64,000 nt of DNA, from positions 1,685,321-1,749,320 of the forward strand of contig NZ_LFBV01000001.1 of the NCBI RefSeq assembly GCF_001905345.1, given 5' to 3'. Positions 34,679-43,063 of the stretch are shown here, piece by piece; the stretch's first letter is position 1; the number at the start of each line of letters is the position of its first letter. This stretch comes from Streptomyces uncialis. GTDB taxonomy: Bacteria > Actinomycetota > Actinomycetes > Streptomycetales > Streptomycetaceae. A model generated the notes under the pieces. That model searched no databases and was not told the DNA's origin. It saw nothing but the letters and a program-made list of their open reading frames with translations. The translations under genes and the position numbers were made by a program.

Positions 34679-35626
34679 GTGACCACCTGGACCGATCGCT
34701 GCGCCGATCATCCGCTGCCGCTGACCGCGCCCAGCGGTATCGACCGAGCCGCCCATCTGCGCCTTGACGAGGCGTCGCTGGCCGCCGCCTGGAGCCACCC
34801 GTCGACCAGGGTCTTCGTGGTCTGCGGCGGCCAGGTCCTCATCGACGAGACCCCGGACGGCCGTACCGAGCTGGTGACGACGCCGTCCTTCGAGGCGCCG
34901 CTGACCGAGGCCCACCGCTACTTCCTGGGCACGGACGAGGACGGGGTCAGCTACTTCGCGCTCCAGAAGGACAGCCTGCCGGGCCGGATGGACCAGTCCG
35001 CGCGGCCGGCGGGGCTGCGGGAGGCCGGCCATCTGCTGGGGCCCCGGGACGCGGGCCTGATGGTGCACGCCGTCGCGCTGGAGAACTGGCAGCGGATGCA
35101 CCGTTTCTGCTCGCGCTGCGGCGAACGCACCGTCATCGCCGCCGCGGGCCATATCCGCCGCTGTCCGGCCTGCGGCGCCGAGCACTACCCGCGTACCGAT
35201 CCGGCCGTGATCATGCTGGTCACGGACGACGAGGACCGGGCGCTGCTGGGCCGCCAGATGCACTGGCCGGAGGGCCGTTTCTCGACGCTCGCCGGGTTCG
35301 TCGAGCCGGGCGAGTCCATCGAGCAGTCGGTGCGCCGCGAGGTGCGCGAGGAGTCGGGGATCACGGTGGGCGAGGTCGAGTACGTCGCCAGCCAGCCGTG
35401 GCCGTTCCCGTCGAGCCTGATGCTGGGGTTCATCGCGCGCGCGACCTCGACGGGCATCGTCGTGGACGGGGACGAGATCTCGGAGGCCCGCTGGTTCTCG
35501 CGGGACGAGCTGAGCGCCGCGTTCGACTCCGGCGAGGTGCTGCCGCCGTACGGGATCTCGATCGCGGCCCGGCTGATCGAGCTGTGGTACGGCAAGCCGC
35601 TGCCGAAGCAGGGCCCCGGGAGCTGA
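34679..35626 (+). CDS. nudC: NAD(+) diphosphatase NudC
   Basis: The 315-residue protein has a zinc ribbon, CSRCGER and CPACG (about 141-161), and a Nudix box GFVEPGESIEQSVRREVREESG (given here in pieces: GFVEPGES / REVREESG) followed by SQPWPFPSSLMLGF, the NudC signature. NudC cleaves NAD(H) to NMN(H) and AMP and removes NAD caps from RNA 5' ends. GTG 34679 has GGAAG five bases upstream, whereas the ATG at 34667 is directly abutted by GGGGGAG at zero spacing, so I prefer the GTG. It stands alone between the dipeptidase and a convergent carrier gene. Confidence 0.93.
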   Translation: MTTWTDRCADHPLPLTAPSGIDRAAHLRLDEASLAAAWSHPSTRVFVVCGGQVLIDETPDGRTELVTTPSFEAPLTEAHRYFLGTDEDGVSYFALQKDSLPGRMDQSARPAGLREAGHLLGPRDAGLMVHAVALENWQRMHRFCSRCGERTVIAAAGHIRRCPACGAEHYPRTDPAVIMLVTDDEDRALLGRQMHWPEGRFSTLAGFVEPGESIEQSVRREVREESGITVGEVEYVASQPWPFPSSLMLGFIARATSTGIVVDGDEISEARWFSRDELSAAFDSGEVLPPYGISIAARLIELWYGKPLPKQGPGS

Positions 35627-35639
35627 CGGGGCGGTCGGT

Positions 35640-35873
35640 GCGGCCGATGTGCTTCCGGGGCAGCCGGTGTGCCCCTGGGGCGGGCCACGGCGGGCCGTCC
35701 GGTGCCGTGGGTCACGGGTACCCGTCCGGGCCGGGGCTGCACGGTCCTCCGTCGGGATCGTCGGCCACGGCCACCCGACCGGACCGGTGGGCCACGGGAT
35801 CCCGTCCAGATCGTCGGCCAGGGCTATCCACCTGGATCGTGTGGGTCACGGCCACCCGTTCGGGCAGGGTGTC
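35640..35873. repeat. Degenerate 26-28-bp tandem repeats after nudC
   Basis: Between about 35707 and 35870 units related to GTGGGCCACGGGATCCCGTC recur every 26-28 bp, with a less regular stretch before. This fills the 302-bp gap between convergent genes together with the terminator. No open frame is supported. Confidence 0.6.
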
Positions 35874-35921
35874 CCGGCCGCTCCCCGGGCGTCCCGGCAC
35901 GGACGTCCGGGGAGCGGCCGG
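35874..35921. terminator. Bidirectional terminator between nudC and carrier gene
   Basis: A 15-bp perfect stem (35874-35888 with 35907-35921) closes an 18-nt loop just before the convergent stop codon at 35929. Confidence 0.82.
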
Positions 35922-35928
35922 GGCCGGT

Positions 35929-37341
35929 TCACAGCCAGCCGGGTACCACGAACAGCAGCCACGTCACTGGGGGTGCCACCGCGGCCATGCTCATCCCCCA
36001 GACCATCAGCCGCTTGAACACCTCGTCGCGGCGGCCCTCCGGGGCGTTGGCGGTGACCAGGGCGCCCGAGGTGGACACGGGCGAGGAGTCCACCACCGAC
36101 GAGGAGATGGCCAGCGCGATCACCATGCCGACCGCGCCCACCTCCCCGGCCAGCAGGAACGGTACGGCGAGCGGGATGAGCGCGCCGAGGATGCCGGTGG
36201 TCGAGGCGAACGCGGACACCACCGAGCCGATGAAGCAGATCAGCAGCGCCCCGATGAGCGGCGCGCCGATCCCGGCGACGCTCTCCCCGAGCCAGTCGAT
36301 GGTGCCGATGCGTTCCATCATGCTGACGAAGGTGACGATCCCGCAGACCAGCAGGACGGTGGACCACGCGCAGCGGTCCACCGCGCCCTTGGCGGAGGCG
36401 GGGGACAGCAGGGACAGCACGACGGTGACGGTGAGCGAGAGCAGTCCGACGTTCAGGTCGAAGAACAGGGCGCCGACGACCAGGCTGAGCAGCCCGAGCA
36501 GCGTGAGGACCTTGACCCGGTCGAGCCGGGCCTCGTCCGCGACGGGGTCCGGCAGGGGTGTGACGGGCGCCGGGCTCCGCAGGGTCGCGGTGCCGCCCTT
36601 GGGGCCCGTGCCCACCCCGGCGGGTACGGGGGTGCCGCCGGACGGGTGGGTGTCCGGTACGCCGTCCCCGTGCGGCGGCGGGCCGGTGGGCTCGGCGCCG
36701 TCCTGGGGGAGGTCGCCGGGGGCGCCCGCCCGGCGGCCGATGAGCGACCTGCCGCCGAACATGAAGAAGACGACCAGGCTGAGCAGCACATTGAAGAGGA
36801 AGGAACTGACGAAGAGCAGCGTCGGATTCCCCGGCAGGCCGTTCCGCTCGACGACTCCGTTGGTGATGCTGCCGAAGATGCTGATCGGGGAGAATCCCCC
36901 GGCACTGGCTCCGTTGATGATGAAGAGACCGAGCAGGACGGGATTGATCCGGTAACGGGCGGCGAATCCCATGCCGATCGGGGCGATGATGGCGACGGCC
37001 GCGGGGACGACCGCCCCGACGGCGGTGAGTACCGCGGTGACCAGGAACATCGCCCAGGGGATCAGGGCGATCCGGCCGCGTACGGCGCGGGTCGAGGCAT
37101 GGACCAGCCAGTCGACGGTCCCGTTGTTCTTGGCGATGGCGAACAGGAACGTGACACCTACGAGCACCACGAACAGATCGCCGGGGAAGCCGCCGAAGAT
37201 GTCGTCGGAGGTCTGTCCGACGAACAGGCTGCCGACCAGAAAGGCGGCGACGATCGCCAGCGCTCCCATGTGCACGGACGTGAATGTGGCAATGGTGAAG
37301 ACCAGCGCTAGCGCGATGATGGATATGACGTGATCTGACAC
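35929..37341 (-). CDS. MatC/SLC13-type carboxylate carrier
   Basis: The 470-residue protein has about twelve membrane helices in two halves around a cytoplasmic Pro/Gly-rich loop (about 205-265). The first half starts VSDHVISIIALALVFTIATF and contains NNGTVDWLVH and INGASAGGFSPISIFG; the second has SAFASTTGILGALIPL and SSSVVDSSPVSTSGALV, the Ser/Thr-Gly hairpin pattern of SLC13/MatC dicarboxylate carriers. It should import a small carboxylate. The GTG start at 37341 has GAGGAAGC upstream. It lies downstream of iclR on the same strand and next to glyoxylate-linked enzymes, so glycolate, glyoxylate or a dicarboxylate is a plausible substrate by inference. Confidence 0.82.
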   Translation of the reverse strand: MSDHVISIIALALVFTIATFTSVHMGALAIVAAFLVGSLFVGQTSDDIFGGFPGDLFVVLVGVTFLFAIAKNNGTVDWLVHASTRAVRGRIALIPWAMFLVTAVLTAVGAVVPAAVAIIAPIGMGFAARYRINPVLLGLFIINGASAGGFSPISIFGSITNGVVERNGLPGNPTLLFVSSFLFNVLLSLVVFFMFGGRSLIGRRAGAPGDLPQDGAEPTGPPPHGDGVPDTHPSGGTPVPAGVGTGPKGGTATLRSPAPVTPLPDPVADEARLDRVKVLTLLGLLSLVVGALFFDLNVGLLSLTVTVVLSLLSPASAKGAVDRCAWSTVLLVCGIVTFVSMMERIGTIDWLGESVAGIGAPLIGALLICFIGSVVSAFASTTGILGALIPLAVPFLLAGEVGAVGMVIALAISSSVVDSSPVSTSGALVTANAPEGRRDEVFKRLMVWGMSMAAVAPPVTWLLFVVPGWL

Positions 37342-37385
37342 GAGGCTTCCTCGCCTTCGGTCGACGGTCGTGCTGCGGGCGTGGC

Positions 37386-37418
37386 GAAGCCGTCCTCCTG
37401 TGGGGGGTGGACGGCTTC
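37386..37418 (-). terminator. Hairpin between iclR and carrier gene
   Basis: A 10-bp perfect stem (37386-37395 with 37409-37418) lies in the 246-bp gap after iclR. It may end the iclR message or act in the carrier leader. Confidence 0.5.
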
Positions 37419-37477
37419 GACAGAGGGTGGTGCCGCAGTCCGGCACGGCGAGGGGACCGAAGACCTCGCCGTGCGAA

Positions 37478-37530
37478 ATTCCGTTATGTGGAATACGGGT
37501 TCCGCGATGAGGAGTATGGAATCCGTGCCG
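37478..37530 (-). promoter_or_regulatory. GGAA/TTCC operator cluster upstream of carrier gene
   Basis: ATTCCGTTATGTGGAAT at 37478-37494 has perfect 5-bp arms, and the overlapping GGAATACGGGTTCC at 37490-37503 has the GGAA-N6-TTCC form typical of IclR-family operators. A further TATGGAATCC half site follows at about 37515. The block is AT-rich and about 140 bp upstream of the carrier start. Binding by the adjacent IclR protein is an inference. Confidence 0.5.
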
Positions 37531-37587
37531 ACGGAGGCGCGTCAAGAGGTGCGACCGGAACTTCTTCCGCCGCGCCCCGGTCGGACG

Positions 37588-38340
37588 TCAGTCGCCGCGC
37601 CGTCGTCCCAGGGATTCGCCGACCGCCTGTGCCGCCTCGTGGACCGCCGCCCCGAACGCCGCCCGTGACGCCTCGGTCAGCCGGCTCGTCGGGACGTTGA
37701 TGCTGATGCTGGCGACCGGTGTCCCGTTCGCCCCGATCACCGCGCTGGCGACGGCGGACACATCGGTGCGCCACTCCCCGGAGTTGGTGGCGTAGCCCCG
37801 CGCGCGGATCTCGGCCAGCTCGGCGCGCAGCCGCTGCGGGTCGGTGATCGAGGCGTCGGTGAAGCGGGACAGCCCCTCGGTGATCAGCCGCTCCACGGTC
37901 TCGACGGGGCTCGCCGCGAGCACCGCCTTGCCGTTCGCGGAGGCGTGCACCGGCAGATTCTGCCCGAGGGGCAGGATGATCCGTACCGGTTTGGTGGTCT
38001 CCAGCCGCTCGATCAGCACGATCTTGCCGCCCTCGGGCACCGCCAGATGCACCGTCTCGTCGGTGCGGCGGCGCAGTTCCTCCATCACGGGTACGGCGAT
38101 GTCGCGCAGCGGGAGTTCGCCGGTGGCGTGTCTGCCGACATGCAGGGCCTTGGTGGTGACCATCCACCGCGTCGTGGTCCCCGACGCCGGTCTGATCCAG
38201 CCCGCGGTGTGCAGCGTGACCAGGGCGCGCTGCACCGAACTCTTCGGCAGATCCATGGCCCGGGCCAGCTCCGCGACGCCGATCGGCTGCCGCTCGGCGA
38301 CCTCCTCCAGGGCGCGCAGCGCATTCAGGACGTTCTGCAT
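37588..38340 (-). CDS. IclR-family transcriptional regulator
   Basis: The 250-residue protein has an N-terminal winged helix-turn-helix (about 1-60: MQNVLNALRALEEVAE, GVAELARAMDLPKSSVQRAL) and a C-terminal IclR effector domain with PLGQNLPVHASANGKAVLA, GLSRFTDASITD and RGYATNSGEW, followed by ASISINVPTSRLTE. ATG 38340 has GGGAG eight bases upstream; a frame extension to 38385 would cross the divergent promoter. It is divergent from the aminotransferase gene, where twin 17-bp palindromes lie, and precedes the carrier gene. A small carboxylate such as glyoxylate is a reasonable ligand by context, not by sequence. Confidence 0.9.
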   Translation of the reverse strand: MQNVLNALRALEEVAERQPIGVAELARAMDLPKSSVQRALVTLHTAGWIRPASGTTTRWMVTTKALHVGRHATGELPLRDIAVPVMEELRRRTDETVHLAVPEGGKIVLIERLETTKPVRIILPLGQNLPVHASANGKAVLAASPVETVERLITEGLSRFTDASITDPQRLRAELAEIRARGYATNSGEWRTDVSAVASAVIGANGTPVASISINVPTSRLTEASRAAFGAAVHEAAQAVGESLGRRRGD

Positions 38341-38343
38341 CCA

Positions 38344-38373
38344 TTGACTCCCTCGAACGGTGACGCTTATGCT
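38344..38373 (+). promoter_or_regulatory. Promoter of the aminotransferase gene
   Basis: TTGACT (38344-38349) and TATGCT (38368-38373) are separated by 18 bp, close to the housekeeping consensus. The predicted transcription start (about 38380) falls at the edge of the first operator palindrome. The -35 box abuts the iclR start codon. Confidence 0.65.
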
Positions 38374-38378
38374 CCGCC

Positions 38379-38415
38379 GTGCCATCCTACGGTACAGCGT
38401 GCCGCCTTACGGCAC
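38379..38415. promoter_or_regulatory. Twin 17-bp operator palindromes
   Basis: GTGCCATCCTACGGTAC (38379-38395) and GTGCCGCCTTACGGCAC (38399-38415) match at 14 of 17 positions. Their centres are 20 bp apart, so both face the same side of the helix. The second has perfect 6-bp arms. They lie directly over and after the predicted start site, where a bound repressor would block transcription. Confidence 0.7.
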
Positions 38416-38437
38416 AACTCCTCGGAGGGGTCCTCTC

Positions 38438-39604
38438 ATGACTTCGCGCACCGGCCGCCACTTCCTCCAGATCCCCGGCCCCACCAACACCCCCGACCAG
38501 GTGCTGCGTGCCATGTCGGCGCCCACCATCGACCACCGGGGCCCCGAGTTCGCCGCCCTCACCGTCCGGCTCCTCGACATCGTCAAGCCCGTCTTCGGCA
38601 CCTCCGGCCCCGTCGTGATCTACCCCGCCTCCGGAACCGGCGCCTGGGAAGCCGCCCTCGTCAACACCCTCAGCCCGGGCGACCGGGTGCTCTGCTTCGA
38701 GACCGGGCACTTCGCCACCCTCTGGCAGGAGATGGCCACCTCGCTCGGCCTCAAGGTCGACTTCGTGCCCGGCGACTGGCGCCACGGCGCCGACCCCGAG
38801 GAACTCGCCCGCCGCCTCACCGCCGACACCAAGAACGCGATCAAGGCCGTCTGTGTCGTCCACAACGAGACCTCCACCGGCGTGACCAGCCGGATCGCCG
38901 ACCTCCGCGCGGCCCTCGACGCGGCCGGACACCCCGCGCTGCTCCTCGTCGACACGATCTCCTCGCTCGGCTCCATCGACTACCGGCACGACGAGTGGGG
39001 CGTCGACGTCACCGTCGCGGGCTCGCAGAAGGGCCTCATGCTCCCGCCGGGCCTCAGCTTCAACGCCGTCAGCGAGAAGGCGCTGGCCGCCGCGAAGACC
39101 GCGCGGCTGAAGAGGTCGTTCTGGAACTGGGAACCGATCATCGAGGCCAACCGCCGCGGCTTCTTCCCGTACACCCCGGCCACCAATCTGCTGTACGGGC
39201 TCTCCGAGGCGCTGGGCATGCTCGACGCCGAGGGACTGCCCCAGGTGTACGCCCGCCACGCCCGGCACGCCGCCGCCACCCGCGCGGCCGTGCACGGCTG
39301 GGGCCTGGAGGTGCTCTGCGCCGACGAGCGCGAGTACTCCGGCTCACTGACCGCGGTGCTGCTCCCGGACGGCCATGACGCCGACAAGGTCCGCAGGATC
39401 ATCCTGGAGCGCTTCGACATGTCCCTCGGCGCCGGCCTCGGCCGGCTCGCCGGGAAGATCTTCCGTATCGGCCACCTCGGCCACTTCAACGACCTCACCC
39501 TCGCCGGGACGCTCGCCGGTGTCCAGATGGGCCTCGAACTCTCGGGGGTGCCCGTCGACCCCGCCGGTCTGGGCAAGGCCCTCGACGTGCTGCGCACACC
39601 GTGA
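38438..39604 (+). CDS. Alanine/serine-glyoxylate aminotransferase
   Basis: The 388-residue protein is a class V PLP enzyme of the AGT/SGAT group. It begins MTSRTGRHFLQIPGPTNTP, the family start, and has YPASGTGAWEAALVN (cofactor phosphate loop), CVVHNETSTGV (about 145), LLVDTISSLGSID (the Asp that binds the pyridine nitrogen, about 170) and GSQKGLMLPPGLSF with the Schiff-base Lys at about 198. The reaction is glyoxylate to glycine with alanine or serine as donor. GGAGGGG stands upstream at acceptable spacing. It is the first gene after the twin operators and is followed by the oxidoreductase on the same strand. Confidence 0.92.
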   Translation: MTSRTGRHFLQIPGPTNTPDQVLRAMSAPTIDHRGPEFAALTVRLLDIVKPVFGTSGPVVIYPASGTGAWEAALVNTLSPGDRVLCFETGHFATLWQEMATSLGLKVDFVPGDWRHGADPEELARRLTADTKNAIKAVCVVHNETSTGVTSRIADLRAALDAAGHPALLLVDTISSLGSIDYRHDEWGVDVTVAGSQKGLMLPPGLSFNAVSEKALAAAKTARLKRSFWNWEPIIEANRRGFFPYTPATNLLYGLSEALGMLDAEGLPQVYARHARHAAATRAAVHGWGLEVLCADEREYSGSLTAVLLPDGHDADKVRRIILERFDMSLGAGLGRLAGKIFRIGHLGHFNDLTLAGTLAGVQMGLELSGVPVDPAGLGKALDVLRTP

Positions 39605-39987
39605 GACCAGGGCGGGTGCGGTCCCCCCACGCGAAGGGCTCCCGGTACCTGTGCCCAGGCCCGGGACGCCCCGCCGCCCGCACCCGCCCTTCCTCCGGCG
39701 CGGCAACCGCCCTCCACGCGCGCGTGCCGGACACCAGCCGCTCACGCGCGTGTGCCCCGCCCCGGCCCCACGCGCGTGCCGCACGACCACCGAGACCACC
39801 ACCACCACACACCCACGCACCCGCACCCCCGCATACGCACCCACGCACCCGCACCCGCGCGTACGCGTGCCCCGCAGCCCCATACCCCCCGGCCCCATAT
39901 CCCCGGCCCCGTACCCCCGCACCCCGTACGTCCCGGCAGCCCGCCCCCCTGGGAGCAACCGCCCGACCACCCTTGGAGTCCCCGCAC
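39605..39987. other. 383-bp C-rich, repeat-bearing gap
   Basis: No gene is supported. The first 200 bp are ordinary GC-rich DNA. From 39812 a 28-bp unit is duplicated (39812-39839, 39840-39867) and about three 14-bp GGCCCCATATCCCC-like units follow to about 39920. The strand is strongly C-rich and G-poor there. Confidence 0.65.
39812..39920. repeat. C-rich tandem repeats (28 bp and 14 bp units)
   Basis: Two 28-bp units beginning CCCACGCACCCGCACCC are directly adjacent, then GCCCCATACCCCCG-type 14-bp units follow. The strand asymmetry (long C runs) could form an i-motif or G-quadruplex on the other strand, or serve as a cytidine-rich Rho loading site. Confidence 0.65.
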
Positions 39988-42921
39988 ATGACACTGATCG
40001 GCGACGAAGCCCCGACGGCAGCAGCATCGGCCGACCGCGATCTGGAGCGGCGGCTCCGCCGCGACCTCGACGGTGAGGTGGCCTTCGACGACTACACCCG
40101 GCATCTGTTCTCCCGCGACGCCAGCATGTACTCCATCACCCCGCGCGGTGTCGTCTTCCCCAAGCACACCGCCGATGTGCAGGCCACCGTCCGGGTCGCC
40201 GCCGAGTACGGCATCCCGGTGCTGCCGCGCGGCGCCGGTACCAGCCTCGCCGGACAGACCGTCGGCCCCGGTCTGGTCCTCGACTTCTCCCGCCATATGA
40301 ACCGCATCCTGGAACTGGACCCCGAACGCCGTGTCGCACGCGTGGAACCGGGTGTCGTCCAGGACCAGCTCAACAAGGCGGCGGCGGCGCACGGGCTGAT
40401 GTTCGGCCCCGACACCTCCACCAGCAACCGCGCCACCATCGGCGGGATGATCGGCAACAACTCCGCGGGCAGCGGCTCACTGCGCTACGGGATGACGATC
40501 GACCATGTGCGCGCCCTCGACGTGGTCCTGTCCGACGGCAGCACCGCACGGCTGGAGCCGGTGGACGAGGCCGAACGCAAGCGCCGCGCGGACCTGCCCA
40601 CCCTGGAAGGCCGCCTCTACCGCGATCTGCCGGTGATCATCCGCTCCAACGCCGCCGCCATCGCGGAGGGCTTCCCCGAGTTCTGGCGGCGGGCCTGCGG
40701 ATACCGGCTCGACCGGCTCTCCCGCGACGACACCCCCTTCGACCTGGCGAAGTTCGTCGTCGGCTCCGAGGGCACCCTGTGCATCGCCACCGAGGCCGAG
40801 GTCGACCTCGTCCCCAAGCCGCCCCGTACGGTGATCGCCGTCGGCCACTTCACCTCGGTCGTCGCCGCCATCGAGGCCACCGAGACCGCGCTGTCCTGCC
40901 ACCCGGCGGCCGTCGAGCTGATGGACCGCACGATCCTCGACCTGTCCCGGCAGAAGATCGAGTACGCGTCCCTGGGCGAGATCCTGGAGGGCGACCCGGA
41001 CGCCCTGCTGTTCGTCAGCTTCACCGGCGACGACGAGACCGAACTGCTCGACCAGCTCCGCCAGCTCACCACCCTCTGGGAGCGCTACGGCCACGGCTAC
41101 CACACCCTGCGCGCGGTCACCCCCCAGCAGCAGGGCGCCCTGATGAAGGTCCGCAAGTCCAGCCTCGGGCTGCTGATGGCGGCGGGCGAGGGTACCCGAA
41201 GGCCGCTCGCGTTCGTCGAGGACACCGCGGTCGACCCCGTCCACCTCGCCGAGTACACCCGACGCTTCAAGGGCATCCTCGACGACCACGGCCTCAGCGC
41301 CGGCTTCTACGGCCACTGCTCCGTCGGCTGTCTGCACATCCGGCCCTTCGTGGACCTCGCGGACCCGCAGCAGGTCATCACCATGCGGACCGTCGCCGAA
41401 CTGATCAAGGACCTGGTCACCGAGTACGGCGGGGTGAACTCCAGCGAGCACGGCGACGGTCTCGCCCGCAGCGAGTTCAACCGGGAGATCTTCGGCGACG
41501 AGCTCTACGAGGCGATGCGCGCCGTCAAGGGCGTCTTCGACCCGCAGGACCGCATGAACCCGGGCAAGATCGTGGACGCGCCCGCCATGACGGAGAACCT
41601 GCGCGACCCGGCCCTGCCACCCGCCGTGGAACTGCGCACCCGGCTCGACTTCGACATCGTCGGCGGGATGCGCGGCGCCGCCGACCGCTGTATGAACATC
41701 GGCCTCTGCCGCAAGAGCGGCACGGGCGCGATGTGCCCGTCCTACATGGCCACCCGCAACGAACAGGACTCCACCCGGGGCCGCGCCAACGCCCTGGTCA
41801 AGGCACTCTCGGAACCCGACCCCAAGAAGGCGCTCGGCGACGAACGCCTCCATGAGGTGCTGGACCTGTGTCTGATGTGCAAGGCGTGCAAGAGCGAGTG
41901 CCCGCTCGGCGTCGACATGGCCACCCTCAAGGCCGAGGCGCTGTCCCACCACCACGACGAGCACGGCATCCCGCTGCGCTCACGGATCTTCGGGTCCATC
42001 CGCTTCCTCAACCGGCTCGGCTCCGCCACCGCCCCGCTGTCCAATCTGCCGGGACGGGTGGGACCGCTGCGCCGGTTCCTGGCCCGCTGGCCGGGCATCG
42101 CCAGGGAACGCCCCCTGCCCACCTTCACCCGGCGCAATCTGGTGCGCTGGTTCAAGGGCCGCGAACAGAGCCCCCGGCTGGTCGCCCCGCAGGGGACGGT
42201 CACCTATCTCGCGGACTCCTTCACCACCTACACCGAACCCGGGATCGGTGCCGCCGCGATCGAACTGCTCGAAGTCGCGGGCTGGGACGTGCGGCTGGAG
42301 AGCGGCGGCTGCTGCGGTCGCTCCAGTCTTTCCAAGGGCCTCCTGGACGACGCCAACGAGAAGGCGTTCAAGCTCGCCCATCTGCTCGCCGAGACCACCC
42401 CGCCCGGCTCCCCGATCGTCGGCTGCGAACCGTCCTGCCTGATGACGCTGCGGGACGAGCACAAGGCGATGCTCCCCGACGACACCGCGGTCAAGGACGT
42501 CTCCGGACGGGTCCGGCAGGTGGAGGAACTGCTGGTGGAGGCCATCGACGAAGGACGCCTCAAGCTCAGCGAAACCGCCTGGCCCGCCGGGAAGCGACTG
42601 CTGTACCACGGCCACTGCCACCAGAAGGCCGAGGTCGGCACCGCGGCGACCGTCGCACTGCTCAAGCGCATCCCCGGTGTGGAGGTCGAGGAGCTGGACG
42701 CGGGCTGCTGCGGGATGGCCGGGTCGTTCGGCTTCGAGGCCGAGCACTACGACGTGTCGATGACCGTGGGCGAGGACCGGCTCTTCCCCGCGGTCAGGGC
42801 CGAACCGGACGAGACCGTCATCGTCGCCACCGGTGTCTCCTGCCGTCAGCAGATCTTCCACGGCACGGAACGCGACGCGTGGCACCCGGTCCAGCTGATC
42901 CGGGAGGCGCTCATCGTCTGA
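39988..42921 (+). CDS. FAD-linked 2-hydroxyacid dehydrogenase with Fe-S domain
   Basis: The 977-residue protein fuses a GlcD-like and a GlcF-like part. An FAD-binding PCMH domain (about 45-235) has LPRGAGTSLAGQTVGPG and GGMIGNNSAGSGSLRYG, then a C-terminal FAD-oxidase region (about 260-535) with the SSEHGDGLARSEF metal/substrate motif. Two Cys clusters follow (CMNIGLCRKSGTGAMCP about 571; CLMCKACKSECP about 629), as in two 4Fe-4S ferredoxin modules, and two CCG-type motifs (GGCCGRSS about 772; AGCCGMAGSFG about 906). It should oxidise a 2-hydroxyacid such as glycolate, D-lactate or D-2-hydroxyglutarate and pass electrons to quinone. Context favours glycolate to glyoxylate. Confidence 0.88.
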   Translation: MTLIGDEAPTAAASADRDLERRLRRDLDGEVAFDDYTRHLFSRDASMYSITPRGVVFPKHTADVQATVRVAAEYGIPVLPRGAGTSLAGQTVGPGLVLDFSRHMNRILELDPERRVARVEPGVVQDQLNKAAAAHGLMFGPDTSTSNRATIGGMIGNNSAGSGSLRYGMTIDHVRALDVVLSDGSTARLEPVDEAERKRRADLPTLEGRLYRDLPVIIRSNAAAIAEGFPEFWRRACGYRLDRLSRDDTPFDLAKFVVGSEGTLCIATEAEVDLVPKPPRTVIAVGHFTSVVAAIEATETALSCHPAAVELMDRTILDLSRQKIEYASLGEILEGDPDALLFVSFTGDDETELLDQLRQLTTLWERYGHGYHTLRAVTPQQQGALMKVRKSSLGLLMAAGEGTRRPLAFVEDTAVDPVHLAEYTRRFKGILDDHGLSAGFYGHCSVGCLHIRPFVDLADPQQVITMRTVAELIKDLVTEYGGVNSSEHGDGLARSEFNREIFGDELYEAMRAVKGVFDPQDRMNPGKIVDAPAMTENLRDPALPPAVELRTRLDFDIVGGMRGAADRCMNIGLCRKSGTGAMCPSYMATRNEQDSTRGRANALVKALSEPDPKKALGDERLHEVLDLCLMCKACKSECPLGVDMATLKAEALSHHHDEHGIPLRSRIFGSIRFLNRLGSATAPLSNLPGRVGPLRRFLARWPGIARERPLPTFTRRNLVRWFKGREQSPRLVAPQGTVTYLADSFTTYTEPGIGAAAIELLEVAGWDVRLESGGCCGRSSLSKGLLDDANEKAFKLAHLLAETTPPGSPIVGCEPSCLMTLRDEHKAMLPDDTAVKDVSGRVRQVEELLVEAIDEGRLKLSETAWPAGKRLLYHGHCHQKAEVGTAATVALLKRIPGVEVEELDAGCCGMAGSFGFEAEHYDVSMTVGEDRLFPAVRAEPDETVIVATGVSCRQQIFHGTERDAWHPVQLIREALIV

Positions 42922-42948
42922 CCAGGGCGTTTCCCGCCCCCAAGACCT

Positions 42949-42978
42949 GTGCCCCGGGACCAAGGGACCCCGGGGCAC
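42949..42978. terminator. Terminator after the oxidoreductase gene
   Basis: A 10-bp perfect stem (42949-42958 with 42969-42978) lies 27 bp after the stop codon. Confidence 0.7.
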
Positions 42979-43063
42979 GGACGGGAGCCCGAGGCGGCAG
43001 CCCTCGGGCGAGCGTCCGACGGCCGTCCGCCACGTGGGCCGCGTGACGGAAGGCCGGACAGGG

